A stretch of DNA of 64,000 bases, taken from assembly GCA_002751075.1 (NCBI GenBank), contig NAOQ01000101.1, positions 65,987-129,986 on the forward strand, written 5' to 3'. Made by a program: the position numbers and the translations under genes. The stretch comes from Ichthyophonus hoferi (Eukaryota; Opisthokonta; Ichthyosporea; Ichthyophonida; Ichthyophonidae). Shown piece by piece: positions 25,301 through 37,969 of the stretch. The number at the start of each line of letters is the position of its first letter. Position 1 is the stretch's first letter. The notes beneath the pieces were generated by a model. It searched no databases. It was not told where the DNA came from and saw only the letters and a list, made by a program, of their open reading frames with translations.

Positions 25301-28039
25301 TGTCTAATTAACTTGATTTTTTATGTAATATTGTTTTAATATTAAAATTTCCCATGTAAATGAAAGATTCCTTTAACCATACTTCATATTAAAATTCAGA
25401 ATTTTTTAGATTAAAAATGCACATCAGTTAATTTGAATACAGATGTACAACCTATGATAAGTTGGTAGTTTATGAAGTATTGGCTACCTATTACTAATCC
25501 TACTGTGCCTGGTTATGTATCATTTATCAGTAACTGGAATTACTAATGCATACATAACCTTCTTTAAAGTGTACATGTTTAATTCTATTACATTTATTTT
25601 ATTTGGGAGAATGTATACTTATTTATTGGCACTATTTTCATATATTTACCATATACCACATGACTTACATGTGATACATATCTCCATGTATTGGTTGATG
25701 GCATAGATAAGTAGGATAGTTTGCTAAGGGAATATGTAATTGGCTTGGTGAGGGAATTGCACCAATGAATATGAATAGATAAATGTATTAGAAAGTGTAG
25801 TTTAGTATATAATGCTAATGTTATGGTCATCATTATGTCATTTTAGCATGCATGCCCTGGTTTATTTCTATCTCATATATGGGGGTGTGGGTACTTTTTC
25901 AAGTTTAAGATATATTTTGTTTACTATGAAAACTTCATATTTTATTGGCTAATGGTCATGTCAATGTACTAATGAATTATTTTATTCGTTTAAATACTTT
26001 CTTGAGATATGGTGTGCATATAGTACCAATAGGTAAATTGTTTTTGTATTTATGTTGTAAGATAAAAGTTTCATCTAATTATGAATTGCATATAATATTC
26101 CATGAATCTATTAGTGTATTTATTAATAGATAATGGAATGCATTGTGCCTTAATTGAAAGCACTGCTGTGTGTGGTGTATAGTAGTTGGATTTTATGCTA
26201 ATATGTACCACTATCAATTAATTGACTAACTAGCCAATGAAACCACTTACTAATTAATTAATTGGTCATCATTGTCAGTAATTAATAATAAATATGGGAG
26301 AAAGCCAATGGCTAGCAAGCACATTAATGCTGTCAATCTTTACTGGTTAATATGAATATATGTCCAATTGATAATTAAGAAGGCAATGAAGAATTTGATT
26401 GGCTAATTTTACATATGATTGAATACAGCCTTGGATCCCATAAATCAGACCATTGACCAACCAAATGATTGTGCTAAAGCCACATCTATTCCTAGTCATC
26501 ATCATATTAGCTATGTGCTTGCTTTTAACGAGGGTATGTGTATAGTTTTACCTATCTACAAGTGAATGATTAGATGGTTTACATGTCTACAAATGTATAA
26601 TTGCGTAGTTTTGTGTATCTGTGAATCGGTGATAGAATATTTCTGTGCTTTTGCTTATCTCCAATTGGTTGATCCATTATGGCGCAGTGGTACAGGCTCA
26701 ATGTTTTTGGATTCGAGACTGCAACCATGTGTATATATAAATACAGAGAGAAACATGCTTATATGAGAATTATATGTGTGTGTGCATCTTAATTTATATT
26801 CTATTATGTTAGTATGCATCTCTTTTATATTGAATCTCACACATATGTTTATATATTCCTTATTTTTATGAAGGTCTTTGCATATTTTATTAAGATTATG
26901 TGTCAATATGACAGTTATCCAACTGCAATACCACCACATTAATATTGCTTACATATCTTTATTGTTGACTCTGATAAACTTGTTTTAAAGTGCTGGTGAA
27001 ATATTATAAAAATCTGAATGATACATATTTNNNNNNNNNNNNNNNNNNNNNNNNNNNNNNNNNNNNNNNNNNNNNNNNNNNNNNNNNNNNNNNNNNNNNN
27101 NNNNNNNNNNNNNNNNNNNNNNNNNNNNNNNNNNNNNNNNNNNNNNNNNNNNNNNNNNNNNNNNNNNNNNNNNNNNNNNNNNNNNNNNNNNNNNNNNNNN
27201 NNNNNNNNNNNNNNNNNNNNNNNNNNNNNNNNNNNNNNNNNNNNNNNNNNNNNNNNNNNNNNNNNNNNNNNNNNNNNNNNNNNNNNNNNNNNNNNNNNNN
27301 NNNNNNNNNNNNNNNNNNNNNNNNNNNNNNNNNNNNNNNNNNNNNNNNNNNNNNNNNNNNNNNNNNNNNNNNNNNNNNNNNNNNNNNNNNNNNNNNNNNN
27401 NNNNNNNNNNNNNNNNNNNNNNNNNNNNNNNNNNNNNNNNNNNNNNNNNNNNNNNNNNNNNNTAATATTGCTTACATATCTTTATTGTTGACTCTGATAA
27501 ACTTGTTTTAAAGTGCTGGTGAAATATTATAAAAATCTGAATGATACATATTTGCACATGTTCTTTCTTATTGGTGCATGTTTGTCTCTGTATACATGCA
27601 TGTACGAATTTATTATAACATTTCTATCCATATAGATCAAAGCATTAAAGATGTAACACCACGTTATTGTCATGATTGGCTTACAATGGCAAGGTCTCGT
27701 AGAGTTGATGTGGATTGGTGGAATGCTACCCTCATTCCATATACACCTAAAAATATGGTAAGGGGGGTATTTATGTTCCAGATGGCTTTCATATGAGATA
27801 TCATGATAAGGTCTCTAATATTTGTGTAAATTGGGAAGGAACGATATGTGTAATATGATTTGTGAGATTGTTAGTAAATCTACACAACTAAAAGACATTG
27901 GTTAGAAACTTCTTTAATTATTGACACATTTTTCTATAATAAGCATAATAATAAAATGAAGTCAAAATTAATAAATTGTGAATGGATAGGGAAAGATATG
28001 ATTTTTCATTTCTCTAAATAATAATAGCAATACTAATAC

Positions 28040-28090
<51 letters not shown>

Positions 28091-31000
28091 TGCCTATATT
28101 AAGAATTAGGCTGGGTATGCCCAAGTATATTTAATTTTCTACGGAGAAACTATGAATGCTTCATTAAATCTGTTAAATTATGTAGTATGATACATACTAC
28201 TACCCTAATGACTGTGATAATAATAGAGCCAAGATATATGAAAAGCATGAAGTCTGATGGAGCTGCATTTATTGGATATGGGGTAGTCTGGTTATATTGT
28301 GGTTTTAATAACTTTATCAAAGTGAATATAATCAAATAGCCTTTTTATATTTATATCAGCATATTAAACACCAATATGAATATAATGTATGCATGGGTAT
28401 AGTTTCATTAATATCCTGATGTTATATATATAACCCATAACCCTACTTTTTAAAATGATACCCTAGCAGATTGTTTTCAATGAAGACAGTGATACTTAGA
28501 ATAATATTATTGGTGGGGTTAGGAGATGGATGAATTAGAAGATGGCCAACTGACCTCGATTCATATGGCCAAGCCTATGCCCTCATCTATTGGTGCATAT
28601 AAGAATCATCCACTGTATGTAATGGCTGAATGTCTTTATAGACTGTTCACATACTTAACTGTTTCTTTCTCTATTACTGTTAGTATTATTATTGCTACCA
28701 CTTATTATTTTCACTACTATTGTAATCCCCCTACTCCCTGTCAACTTTTATTCCTTCCCTGTTATGTACCTGTTCTGTTTTAATAATATTATATAATAAA
28801 ATCAACATGGTATTCCCTCTAACACATTATAACCTTCATATTGAATACCATCTCTACTATACCTATTTCGACCCATGGTTTACTATGAAGTGTCATTTGA
28901 ACATATACTTTTCCCAACTGTTAACCCTTTATATACTAACATATTCTCTTGGTTAATCAAATTGATTTAACACAAAGTTCTCTATTGCAGGTATGTTTTG
29001 GAGAGGCACTTACTGAAGAGGGAGATCTTACATCCAAAGGGTGATCCTGTAGGTTACTGCCGGGGCGAGGGGGTGTATAGTCGCACTTGTGTTAAGAAGG
29101 TATCCAGTCTTGTTCTACCATCCAATTATCAGTACTTTTATATTTATATGTATACTTACCATAATACCAGCCCCTAATATGTAAATATTTGTATTTATGT
29201 GTGAACCTCTCTGAGTAAAGTCATTGTCACCATACTCACCCATATACATGCACACAGGCACATGTGAAAATCAAAAAAGAGTATGAATATTCTGTTGGAC
29301 AATTATAGCTTCATATATATATATATATTACTTTTATATTAGTGTACTGCCATATTAAGTGATATAATTGTGTTGAGATATTTACCATTTCCCAATACAA
29401 GTCCATTAAAACCCCAAAAATGTATTATGTGCATAATAGATATGTCATATTTTATATTTCATAAAATAGAAATGAATGCTTAACTGCTTTAGCACAAGGC
29501 ATAACTTTAGATTAACTGTTGTGTTAGATTGTATATAATTACTTACCATATTTTATAGTATTTATTTCTTTTGGTATATGACTATACCCACTACCCACTT
29601 AAATGTTTCTATCACCTGCGGGTATAATATGCCTCGGCTTATCTATATTGACAAATACATTATATATACTTATGCTCTATTATTTATAGACCTTATTATA
29701 GCATACATGGTATCTCTTGCCCAATATAACCAATCATATATATATTATTTTTTAAAGCACACTATTTTATCCCATCTGACACTAGGTATGTATCCTATCA
29801 CATCTAACACAGAGTGATTTGTTTTAATTTTTATTGTCATTTTAATTGATGCTACCTAATCTAGACTTCAATTAGTATCCAATCTAAACATAATTATTTT
29901 TACTAAGTTTAGGCATTTAATTAATTGTACTTAATATAGGTATATAAACCCATCTTACCCAATAGTAAATTGCCTTATTTATCTAATCATCTTGAACAGC
30001 TACATGACAAAAGGCACTGGCTGAGAAAGGGTAGGACAATCAAGGTATGTTATTGGCTGCTGGTCATATTATTATGTTTTACATGTCAATATGAGATTTG
30101 AGTGATATGGAAAGCCAATGACAAAGCTTTGTACGACTTTAAATGATTTTTAATTTTTTAAAATTCCCAAGTGATGAACATACAGGGGGTGCATTGAAAG
30201 ATATGGTCATGCCTATATATGGTGTCCTATATACACACTAATAATTCTACCAGTAGATATATTTTTACACATACATATTTATATATATATTTATATATAC
30301 CTACCTACGTACATATATATATATATATATTTATGCTAGTATATATATCTTCATAGAATTATATATAGACATTTTTATATGCGTACACATATGTCATATA
30401 TCCTGCTAGTATATACATGTGGCTATATGCATTTTAATATACATATATTTATATTGTAAAGTGTGTAGTTTGCTTTATAGTAAACACATATACTATGTAC
30501 AGTCTTTCTATTATAATAAATAAAGCCATCTAATATGGGGGGATGGTGGCAGGCAGATGAAGTTCCAGAGAGAATTGAGACCAGAAATATTATAAAAGAG
30601 GGAGAAAGGGTTGAGAAAGAGATATTGCTGTATGGAAAATGGCAAACATGTCTATATGAGCCAATGACAGCAATAGAGGTATTCATTTTTGGTTAATTAC
30701 AGGAGGTGGGGTTGGAATTGGAGGGTGAATGGATCTCTTTAATCCTGTATTGGAGTTGTATATGTATCCTTATATATCCAGGTTACTATTTTTTTAGTGC
30801 ATACATATGTACATAAGCAGTTATGCATACTTTTATATGGATTCATATAGTAATAATAATAATAATGGTTAATCAATAATAAAACCATAATGTGCACATT
30901 CTATAGAGACCATTACAAATCAAAAGTAGTAAATTATTCTCCAATGATATGATATGTTCTATTTATTAGTGCCATCTCCAGTTGTTTTTTTTTGTTATTA

Positions 31001-34000
31001 GTGCTATTACTGCTGAAGCAATAACATGGTGGAATCCATGTGTTGTAATAGGAGGCAAATAATGGCCTGTGTTAATTATATCTAAACAAACATAATTAGT
31101 AGGTGGTTAAAGTTTAAGTCATCATTTTATTAATTATGCAAGTTTTTACATTTAATTTGACTCATTTAGAATGAATGCTATTCATTAGTGAGTTATTTTG
31201 TTTTGTCTCCCATGGGATGTTCTTACTGGACCCTTCCTACAGTCCAGATAATCATATCTCCATAAAGGATAATATATTTTTGTGAATAAACATTTTCCAA
31301 CATGTTATTAGCAGTACTATATATGGTATGGACTCAAACTGAACTATGTTAATTGTTTTTAAAAAAAAACATCAGTATAAAATTTAAATTGCAGTTTAGG
31401 ATTTTAAGTTCTTACCCCTAATCCAATAATAGGGCCATGTACCCACCAATGAATATGGCAATGTTGAACTTTTTCATTCCCGCATGCTGCCTATTGGCTG
31501 TGTTCATCTGGATTGTATGTATTAAGCTATTCCTTCCAGCCATCTATTAGCACTGATATATTTTTTTACTAACCGCTTTCATGTTTCTTACTTCCTTCAT
31601 CTTAAGTCTTTTTTTTTCTCTTTGATTAATCTTTAATATTTTGTGCTTTTTTCTTGCACTTAAACATGTAGTAATGCACACTATCCTAATTATTTCTCTC
31701 TTCAATTTTTTTATATACCTATTACAGTGATTTTTTTTTGTATTTTATAGCAATTGTTTTACTGACATTTGAGGATTGTATTGCTTTATATGCAATATGT
31801 ATCTGTGTCTGTGCATATGTGCATTTATATGCACGTAAAGTTATTACATTAGAGGTTTTTTTTTTATTAGTCATATTTTGTTCTGACATATACTTCATCC
31901 TATTATAGTTCCCAAGGTTGCCCTAGTAGCTAAAGCACTAGGCATACATTATGCTCCTGCTGTGGTAAGATTTTATCTTTTATTCCATATATTCTATTGG
32001 ACTAAAAGGTTTTATTATCCTATAGCATTGCTATATAGAATGATGTATATTGATATTTATGTATGCATTTATTTAGAAGTTTAAGTACATATATATATCA
32101 AGAATTAAGTGGTGCTAATATATTTTATATTCTTAAATTATATAAAATCTGGGTATTTAACAATATTAGAATTTAATTATATAGGCTTTAAAACAACAGC
32201 ATAATATATTGGCTCAATATATGAAATACTGTGTTCAAGACCTTCACATATTACTTCAAGATTGTATATACGTATGTATATTCCTGCTGCCAATCAAAAT
32301 ATGTGAAAGAAATATGTGCTTTCTTAATATGCACACTATCTATAGTCCCATTTATATAATAGGGTCACTATATTTACATTTGCTCAATATTGACTAATTA
32401 AATTTACCCACTATAAATGAATTGAGTCTACCTATTATAAAAAGTTTATTGCCTTCTTCCAAATTAGGCAGTTTATTTCATTTTATAAAATCCAATTGGT
32501 TTAGTTCCAAAGTCAGCACTACAGATAGATAAATCGGCTTTATAATGAATTCTTGGTTGGGTATTTATTAATTATTATTAACAGATTAACTGCTAATTAT
32601 AGTCATTAAACACATATTGTAATAATTAATTGCTTATTATAGCAATGAAACATATAAACTATGCAAAATAAACCCATTAGATGATCTTGTTAACTTGAAT
32701 TTAACACATATTTTTATATATAGACAATTGAACTTAATTTCGTAATTTGACCCAGTATAGAAGGGTTCGTTCATTTTACCCAATATAGATAGCCTGAATT
32801 ACTGTACCATATATCTAATCTAATCTATTTTCTCTAAGGTATACATTCTAATTCCCTTTTTATTTCTATTTTTCATGGTCAACTCAGGATATATTTTTTA
32901 CCAGATTTTTTTTAAAAAAATTATTTCTACCTCTTTAATTACTTTCTCTTATACTAATGCAACTAATCAAGCCTATTAATGCCTTTAAAAATCTGAGACC
33001 CATTAATCACCGAGTCTAATACATCCTGCCTGATACATGCTCATATATCATAAGTAATAAAGATAGACCAGGTGAAATTAACTAACCAATAAATTTTTCT
33101 AATAGGTTGGATTTGAACTTCAGAAGGGAGGTATTTGGGCACCTACAATTAATGGAATTGTGGTGTGTCAAGAATTTAGTGAACTAATCACTGAGGTATG
33201 CCTTCCTCTTTATGTTTAGTGATCATTTTCTTAATCATTTTGTTTTTATTTCCCACTTATTATTTTACATCTCCTTCTCCATCCATGTTCACATACATTT
33301 TTTTATTCTACTTTATCATTTTGTGTCTCTAAGCTTAGCGATGTATGGCATATATAAAAATAACAAACCAATCCCATTCTTTTATTAATTTGGCTTCATA
33401 CCTGAGCAGACATGGTTACAGAAAATGACAGCTGAAGCACTTAAGATAGAGGTGAAGCGCCAAAAGACTGTGATTGGTAGATGGTGTGATCTAGTTACTG
33501 GTTTGATGATTAGAGAGAAATTAAGACGACAGTTTATGGTATGTGTACCTAGCTATATAATATAATATAATATATTATAATGAAATTCAGGACAATATTA
33601 TATAATAGGGTATACTATGGTATAATATATATGCTAATTTTGTGTGGGTCATAGGGGTTCAGGAAGTGTTAATTTGGTGTAAACTAAGGGTTAATTAAGG
33701 GTAAATTAAGTAGAAATTAAGTTTAATATAGATAAAGATATCACTATACAATATTTTAATGCCTAGGGAAATTATCTCTTTGTTAGTACAACCCCATAAA
33801 TTATATATGGTCATGAATAACTACCACCGAGGATTTTAGATAGCTTTAATGGCACTGAAATTAATTTGTTTTCACCCAATCAAATTACAGACTGAGCATT
33901 ATGTAGACCCGAAGTTTAAAGCACAGTGTCTTATGCAGGTAGGAAATTACTATGATAATTGGAGAGTGTAGTTGATAATTTAAACCTAGCCAATTTTCTT

Positions 34001-35451
34001 TCCATGTCAAAATAAAAATTAATATCTAGTATATATATACTATTGCACATGTCTATATATTTATAGGGATATATGTAGACATAAGCACACTTGTGCATCA
34101 TATATAATTATATAGATACATATATACATACACATACATATATAAATACATATAAATACACATCTACATACATTTAATCATATGTGTACATGTATACCTG
34201 CTTATATTTATTTTATTATACAATCAAACTACTTTACATATGCAAATCTTATCATATTATAATATATAATCACGTTTTATATATTTGGCTTTTTCTTGAT
34301 CATTGAATCTCTTTGTTTTATTTTGTGTTTAGATTGAATCCTTCTATTTATACATCATGATATATATATATATATATATAGTGTGGCATTGAATGATGAG
34401 TTTGTAATTGATCTTACTTATATTTATGTGTTAACTGTATATCATCATATCTCTTTACTTATCTATTAATTTATTCTTATATCTACCTACATTATTATCC
34501 ACCAGTTTATATATGTATGTACACATCTGTCTATCTGTTTTTTAATCGATATATATCTGTGTATGCATTAACAGTGAGAATATTAGTTTAGAGTGATTTA
34601 TATTTACTTCTAGATATATAATTATTACATATTTTTATTTGGGATTAATCTCATATATATTATATATGTGTGCATCTAAGTATAGGTATAAGGAAAAATA
34701 TAATTTTTCTTTTGAATATATGGAAAATAATATCAAATACAATTTAAAATATGACTGTTATATTATTACAGATGATTAGTTTGTTTCTTAAAAGCGTTTA
34801 GACAAGATTGTCTATTAATTCCTAATATATTGTAGCCTAGGTCATTTTAATATATATTATGATGATTGTACATCTATTTTATAAATCATGTATGTTTATT
34901 CAACAATTTAACAGGACACATCTAGCGGGACCAGTGAGGAGGAAAGTGAGAATGGTAGGTTTGCTTGGCCTGAAAGCATAAACGCACAAAATTATTAGAT
35001 ATACTTGGTGTGTAGCATGCTATATCTTGTGAGCATATTGGCATGTTTACATATATGCTATTATATGACATCATATATTGGAATGTGGTGCAGTGTATTA
35101 GGACACAGTGTAATCTGATTTGATATATTTGGATAGCTAATATATAATATCAAAAAGTATGCCATTATATATCATGACATTCTGTTTTATGATATGATAT
35201 GATATAATATGATAATGTGTTAAAATATATACTATATATTGTTTTGATCCATTTTCTTGTCTATATACACTTCAATACTCTGATATTACTAATACTAATC
35301 ATATAAAACCTACTTATATTTTTCCAATGCTTGATGGTTGTTTATCTTCCATACATCTTGTATCATTGTTAAGGCTTAGGTCCTGCCAATCAGTACCAAT
35401 TTATGTAAATATATAACAGTCAATATCTCTGTATTTTTAGATATGCTGTGA
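19309..35451 (+). CDS. XPC: XPC/Rad4 DNA damage recognition protein
   Basis: Recognises helix-distorting lesions in global genome nucleotide excision repair and recruits TFIIH. The model has 21 exons: 19309-19436, 20109-20224, 21110-21206, 22604-22757, 23102-23216, 23581-23678, 24263-24385, 24937-25093, 26429-26533, 27636-27757, 28523-28614, 28991-29099, 30000-30044, 30553-30678, 31433-31514, 31909-31964, 33106-33195, 33410-33538, 33891-33938, 34915-34954, 35441-35451; 680 residues (human 940). The N-terminus is Lys-rich then acidic. The Rad4 transglutaminase-like fold starts near residue 130 (HKTHLLLLLANGMQRNKMCS), continues with IPTRLVICFKPIEIK (about 247-261) and ends with KDVTPRYCHDWLTMARSRRV. 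BHD1 has MPSSIGAYKNHP and GYCRGEGVYSRTCV; BHD2 has YGKWQTCLYEP and NEYGNVELF; BHD3 has MLPIGCVHLD and GFELQKGG. GRWCDLVTGLMIREKLRRQF matches the centrin-2-binding helix. The long Lys-rich linker of vertebrate XPC is much shorter here. The acceptor of exon 8 (24937) is the least certain; the stronger-looking site 14 bp earlier breaks the frame. An assembly gap lies in intron 9. Confidence 0.93.
20235..20945. repeat. AT-rich minisatellite-like intron expansion (XPC intron 2)
   Basis: About 700 bp built almost wholly from irregular TATAATATAA-type units with very little G or C. It fills most of intron 2 of XPC. Similar sequence fills intron 3. No coding sense on either strand; the minus-strand open frame here (Tyr/Leu/Ile only) is a by-product of the repeat. 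Confidence 0.8.
21228..21705. repeat. AT-rich minisatellite-like intron expansion (XPC intron 3)
   Basis: About 480 bp of the same TATAATATAA-like degenerate repeat as in intron 2, on the other side of the 97-bp exon 3. The two blocks probably share an origin, by slippage or local duplication. Confidence 0.75.
22313..22456. repeat. 48-bp tandem repeat, three copies
   Basis: Three nearly identical 48-bp units begin at 22313, 22361 and 22409, each starting GATTATATAATAGTAAGATA and ending in a partly palindromic ATGATATCATGAT segment. They lie in XPC intron 3. Because 48 is divisible by three, a repetitive minus-strand open frame results; it is not a gene. Confidence 0.9.
23354..23403. repeat. 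Interstitial telomere-like CCCTAA/CCCTAAA tract
   Basis: About 48 bp of degenerate CCCTAA, CCCTAAA and CCCTCAA units in XPC intron 5. It is short and imperfect, so it is an internal telomere-like repeat and not a chromosome end; coding exons continue on both sides. Confidence 0.7.
26680..26720 (+). repeat. tRNA-like A/B box pair (possible SINE relic)
   Basis: TGGCGCAGTGGT at 26680-26691 fits the RNA polymerase III A box, and GGATTCGAGACT at 26709-26720 resembles the B box. The spacing is shorter than in a functional tRNA and no cloverleaf forms around it, so a decayed tRNA-derived SINE or a chance match is more likely than a tRNA gene. It sits in XPC intron 9. Confidence 0.25.
26940..27553. 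other. Assembly gap with duplicated 91-bp flanks
   Basis: Ns run from 27031 to 27462. The 91 bp just before the gap (26940-27030) and the 91 bp just after (27463-27553) appear identical. This is the usual sign of two overlapping contig ends that were scaffolded rather than merged, so the gap may not exist in the genome. It falls in XPC intron 9 and does not affect the exon model. Confidence 0.9.
28029..28086. repeat. (AAT)n microsatellite
   Basis: A near-perfect run of AAT/ATA trinucleotides in XPC intron 10, preceded by imperfect copies from about 28018. Confidence 0.9.
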
Positions 35452-36840
35452 ACTAGCATCAGTATTGGAATTATAAAGCAAGCTGGACAAGGACCTCTGT
35501 ATGGATAAAGATTATGCAGTATAAAATGATGAGAGGCCAGTCAGGATTAAGATATGGGAAGTTGTAAGTTGTAGTTATATATATGTTATACAATATAACT
35601 AAACAAAACATTTGGATGGAGAGAAAGATATTAAAAGGATTAGAAACGTCATGAAGAGAAGTAATAGTTAATCACATCCTTTAATTTATTAGCCTGAAAC
35701 ACCTGTAATAGGTGTAATAGGATGGTAGGGTTTAATAAAATTATATAAGAAAAAAGTTAATCTATTTTTTAGAATTCTTTCTAATTTAGAAGTTTTACTA
35801 TATTTAATGTAGAATCATGGTATTCTGGACGGTTAGTTTTAATGACATAAACTAAAAATATTATTTCCATTTTACTTGTCAAAGTATGATAAAATAGTAT
35901 TAAATCTATTTTTAGAATTTCTCTTAATTCAAGTTTTTTTCATTGTATTTAATATAGATAAGATGTCATAGGTTTTAGAGTTTTGTAAATTAAATTAAAG
36001 CTTCTTATTTCCATTTTTGTATGTCCAAATAAGGCAAAATAACTTAAATGTAAAACAATTATTTGGTCTATTTTTAAAATTCCTCCTAATTTAACATTTT
36101 GTAACATTTAAACTAGAATCATGGTATTATTTATGGTTACTTATAATGAAATAAATTTTAAAATTTTTTGCAGTTATATATGCCCATATATGGCAAAATA
36201 GTAGTTAATTTATGTTGAAGTATTTCAGCCCCTACAAATATTTAGTTGAAAAACTTTATGATGTCTAGTACAAATATTTATTTCTTATATAAAATTGAAA
36301 CTCTATATGTTAAGAAGCATTTTTAATGAGGTTTTAATTTGTTGTTATGTTATGCTCATAATTTGATTTGCTTTTTGTCAACTCAATGGAAATTAATGAG
36401 TCACTGACCTCATACTGTAATATTTGATTGGTTGACCTTATCTATAATTAATTGTTTAAAATATAAAATATTCATAACTGTTCTGCACTTCTGCAGCTCA
36501 TTCTTTTATTTTTTTTGTATTGAATGTTATATTCACTTATCACCATGGAAATATAGTGTACAAGCACTTACATAAGTGAATTAGCTAATGAATCATTCAG
36601 ATTAGGGCAAAGTAGTATAATCTTATTGGGATAAAATTAGACATTCCTAGTGGGTCTATGTTATCTTTCATGAATTGTATTAACCAATAAGAATATTTAT
36701 GATTGGCTCCACTTTCAGATTATTGAATACAGCAATATTGGGTGTTAACCAAAAACATCTAACATATGCGGTAAAATGAAGCATTAAAGAAAGTAATAAT
36801 TAATAATAAAAGGCTGGCTCCACTTCATACTCAAAACATG
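35452..36840. other. Region downstream of XPC, no gene
   Basis: The XPC 3' flank, with an AATAAA at about 35731. Between 35700 and 36250 several loosely similar blocks recur, each with 'tctattttt.gaattc.t.ctaattt' followed by 'ttt.ataagaaat' style text, which looks like a degenerate tandem repeat of about 180 bp. No coding exon is recognisable. Confidence 0.45.
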
Positions 36841-36890
36841 GTTCCAGCACTATTTTCTGTCAAAGGTACAATACAACTTTAAACAGGATC

Positions 36891-37969
36891 ATGGGCCCTA
36901 AGAACCTGGCTAAGGTTCTTGGAGTCTATGATACTAAAGGTGTCCTGGTAAGGAGTGGTAGCCTGAGAACAAGCAGCATTTATTGCGGCTGCTTGTTGGT
37001 TTACCTTGTGAGAAGTCACAGGGTATGTAGTCTCTGGTCAAATGGTCAGTGACTTGCAATAGCTTCACTCCTTTCTTTTCTTAATTGGAATGACTTTGTC
37101 CAATTGGTCTATTTCTTTTTGTGGCTGATTGTCACTTTCGGGTAAATATTGAGACTCTCCTACTAGCAGTATACCAGTATACTGATTTGGGGATGAGGTA
37201 GACGGCCAGGAATGGTTGCTTGTTTGCCAGCGTGTAATGTGGTGATGTTGGTTGTATCTATTGCTCTGCATCAAAATTTGAGTAGTCTTGGGCATAATCA
37301 TACAGGTGAGAGTGAGGTGTTACAGGAGGGAGGTCATCCTTCAAGTCCTGCTGTGGACGATTGTAATACGAAATTGCAAAAGGGTCCATGTTGACTTTCT
37401 TGTTTCTTGTCTGTGCTGTACGGAAATACATTTATTGGGGAGGGATGTCTCCAGGAAGCACATTTGTTGGGGTTAGGTTATGAGTGTAGGCTGCCACCTG
37501 GAATGTAGAATGTTGCTGGCATATTGGCTTGAAGGAGGGCTGTCTTTGCCATCCCAATAGGCTGATGAACCATCTTCTTACTCAGGCCATGACTTAGCAT
37601 GGCATAAGGGAGAGTGGTTAGATGGATGATTCCTTCATGGCAGAGAAACTGTGGAAATTAATTGGAGAGGTGCTCTCTGCCTTGACCATCTTTGAAGCTA
37701 TGCCTTCCCCACTAAAGATTGCAACTCTCTTTACTGATCGAGGTGGAGAGCACCTCTTCAATTGATTTCAGCAGTTCCTCTGCCATAAAGGAATCGCTGT
37801 CAGAAGCAGTTGAGCAAAATAATTCATAGTCATTGCTGCTTTGGTCATTAATGTCAGAGCTGAAGTCAAATCCCCCTAATAAATTTCTAGGAGTATTGCC
37901 TTCACTGCTGTCTGAAGAGAAACGAATCCTAACCTTCTTCTCTGCTCCCACAGCTCCTTTCTTGGCCAT
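36891..37969. pseudogene. Decayed open-reading-frame remnant of unknown family
   Basis: This kilobase is more GC-rich than its surroundings and carries discontinuous coding-like stretches, best on the minus strand. The clearest is 37969-37712 (86 codons), starting MAKKGAVGAEKKVRIRFSSD and rich in Ser, Asp and Glu; another lies at 37301-37065. The plus strand also has a short open start at 36891 (MGPKNLAKVLGVYDTKGVL). The pieces are broken in several places and I recognise no domain. A mobile-element ORF is one possibility and a dead host gene another; the sequence does not decide. Confidence 0.35.

Noticed and set aside
26680-26720. Functional tRNA gene
   Set aside because: A and B box-like words are too close together and flanking arms do not pair.
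26985-27557. Long open frames across 26985-27557
   Set aside because: They only read through the Ns of the assembly gap.
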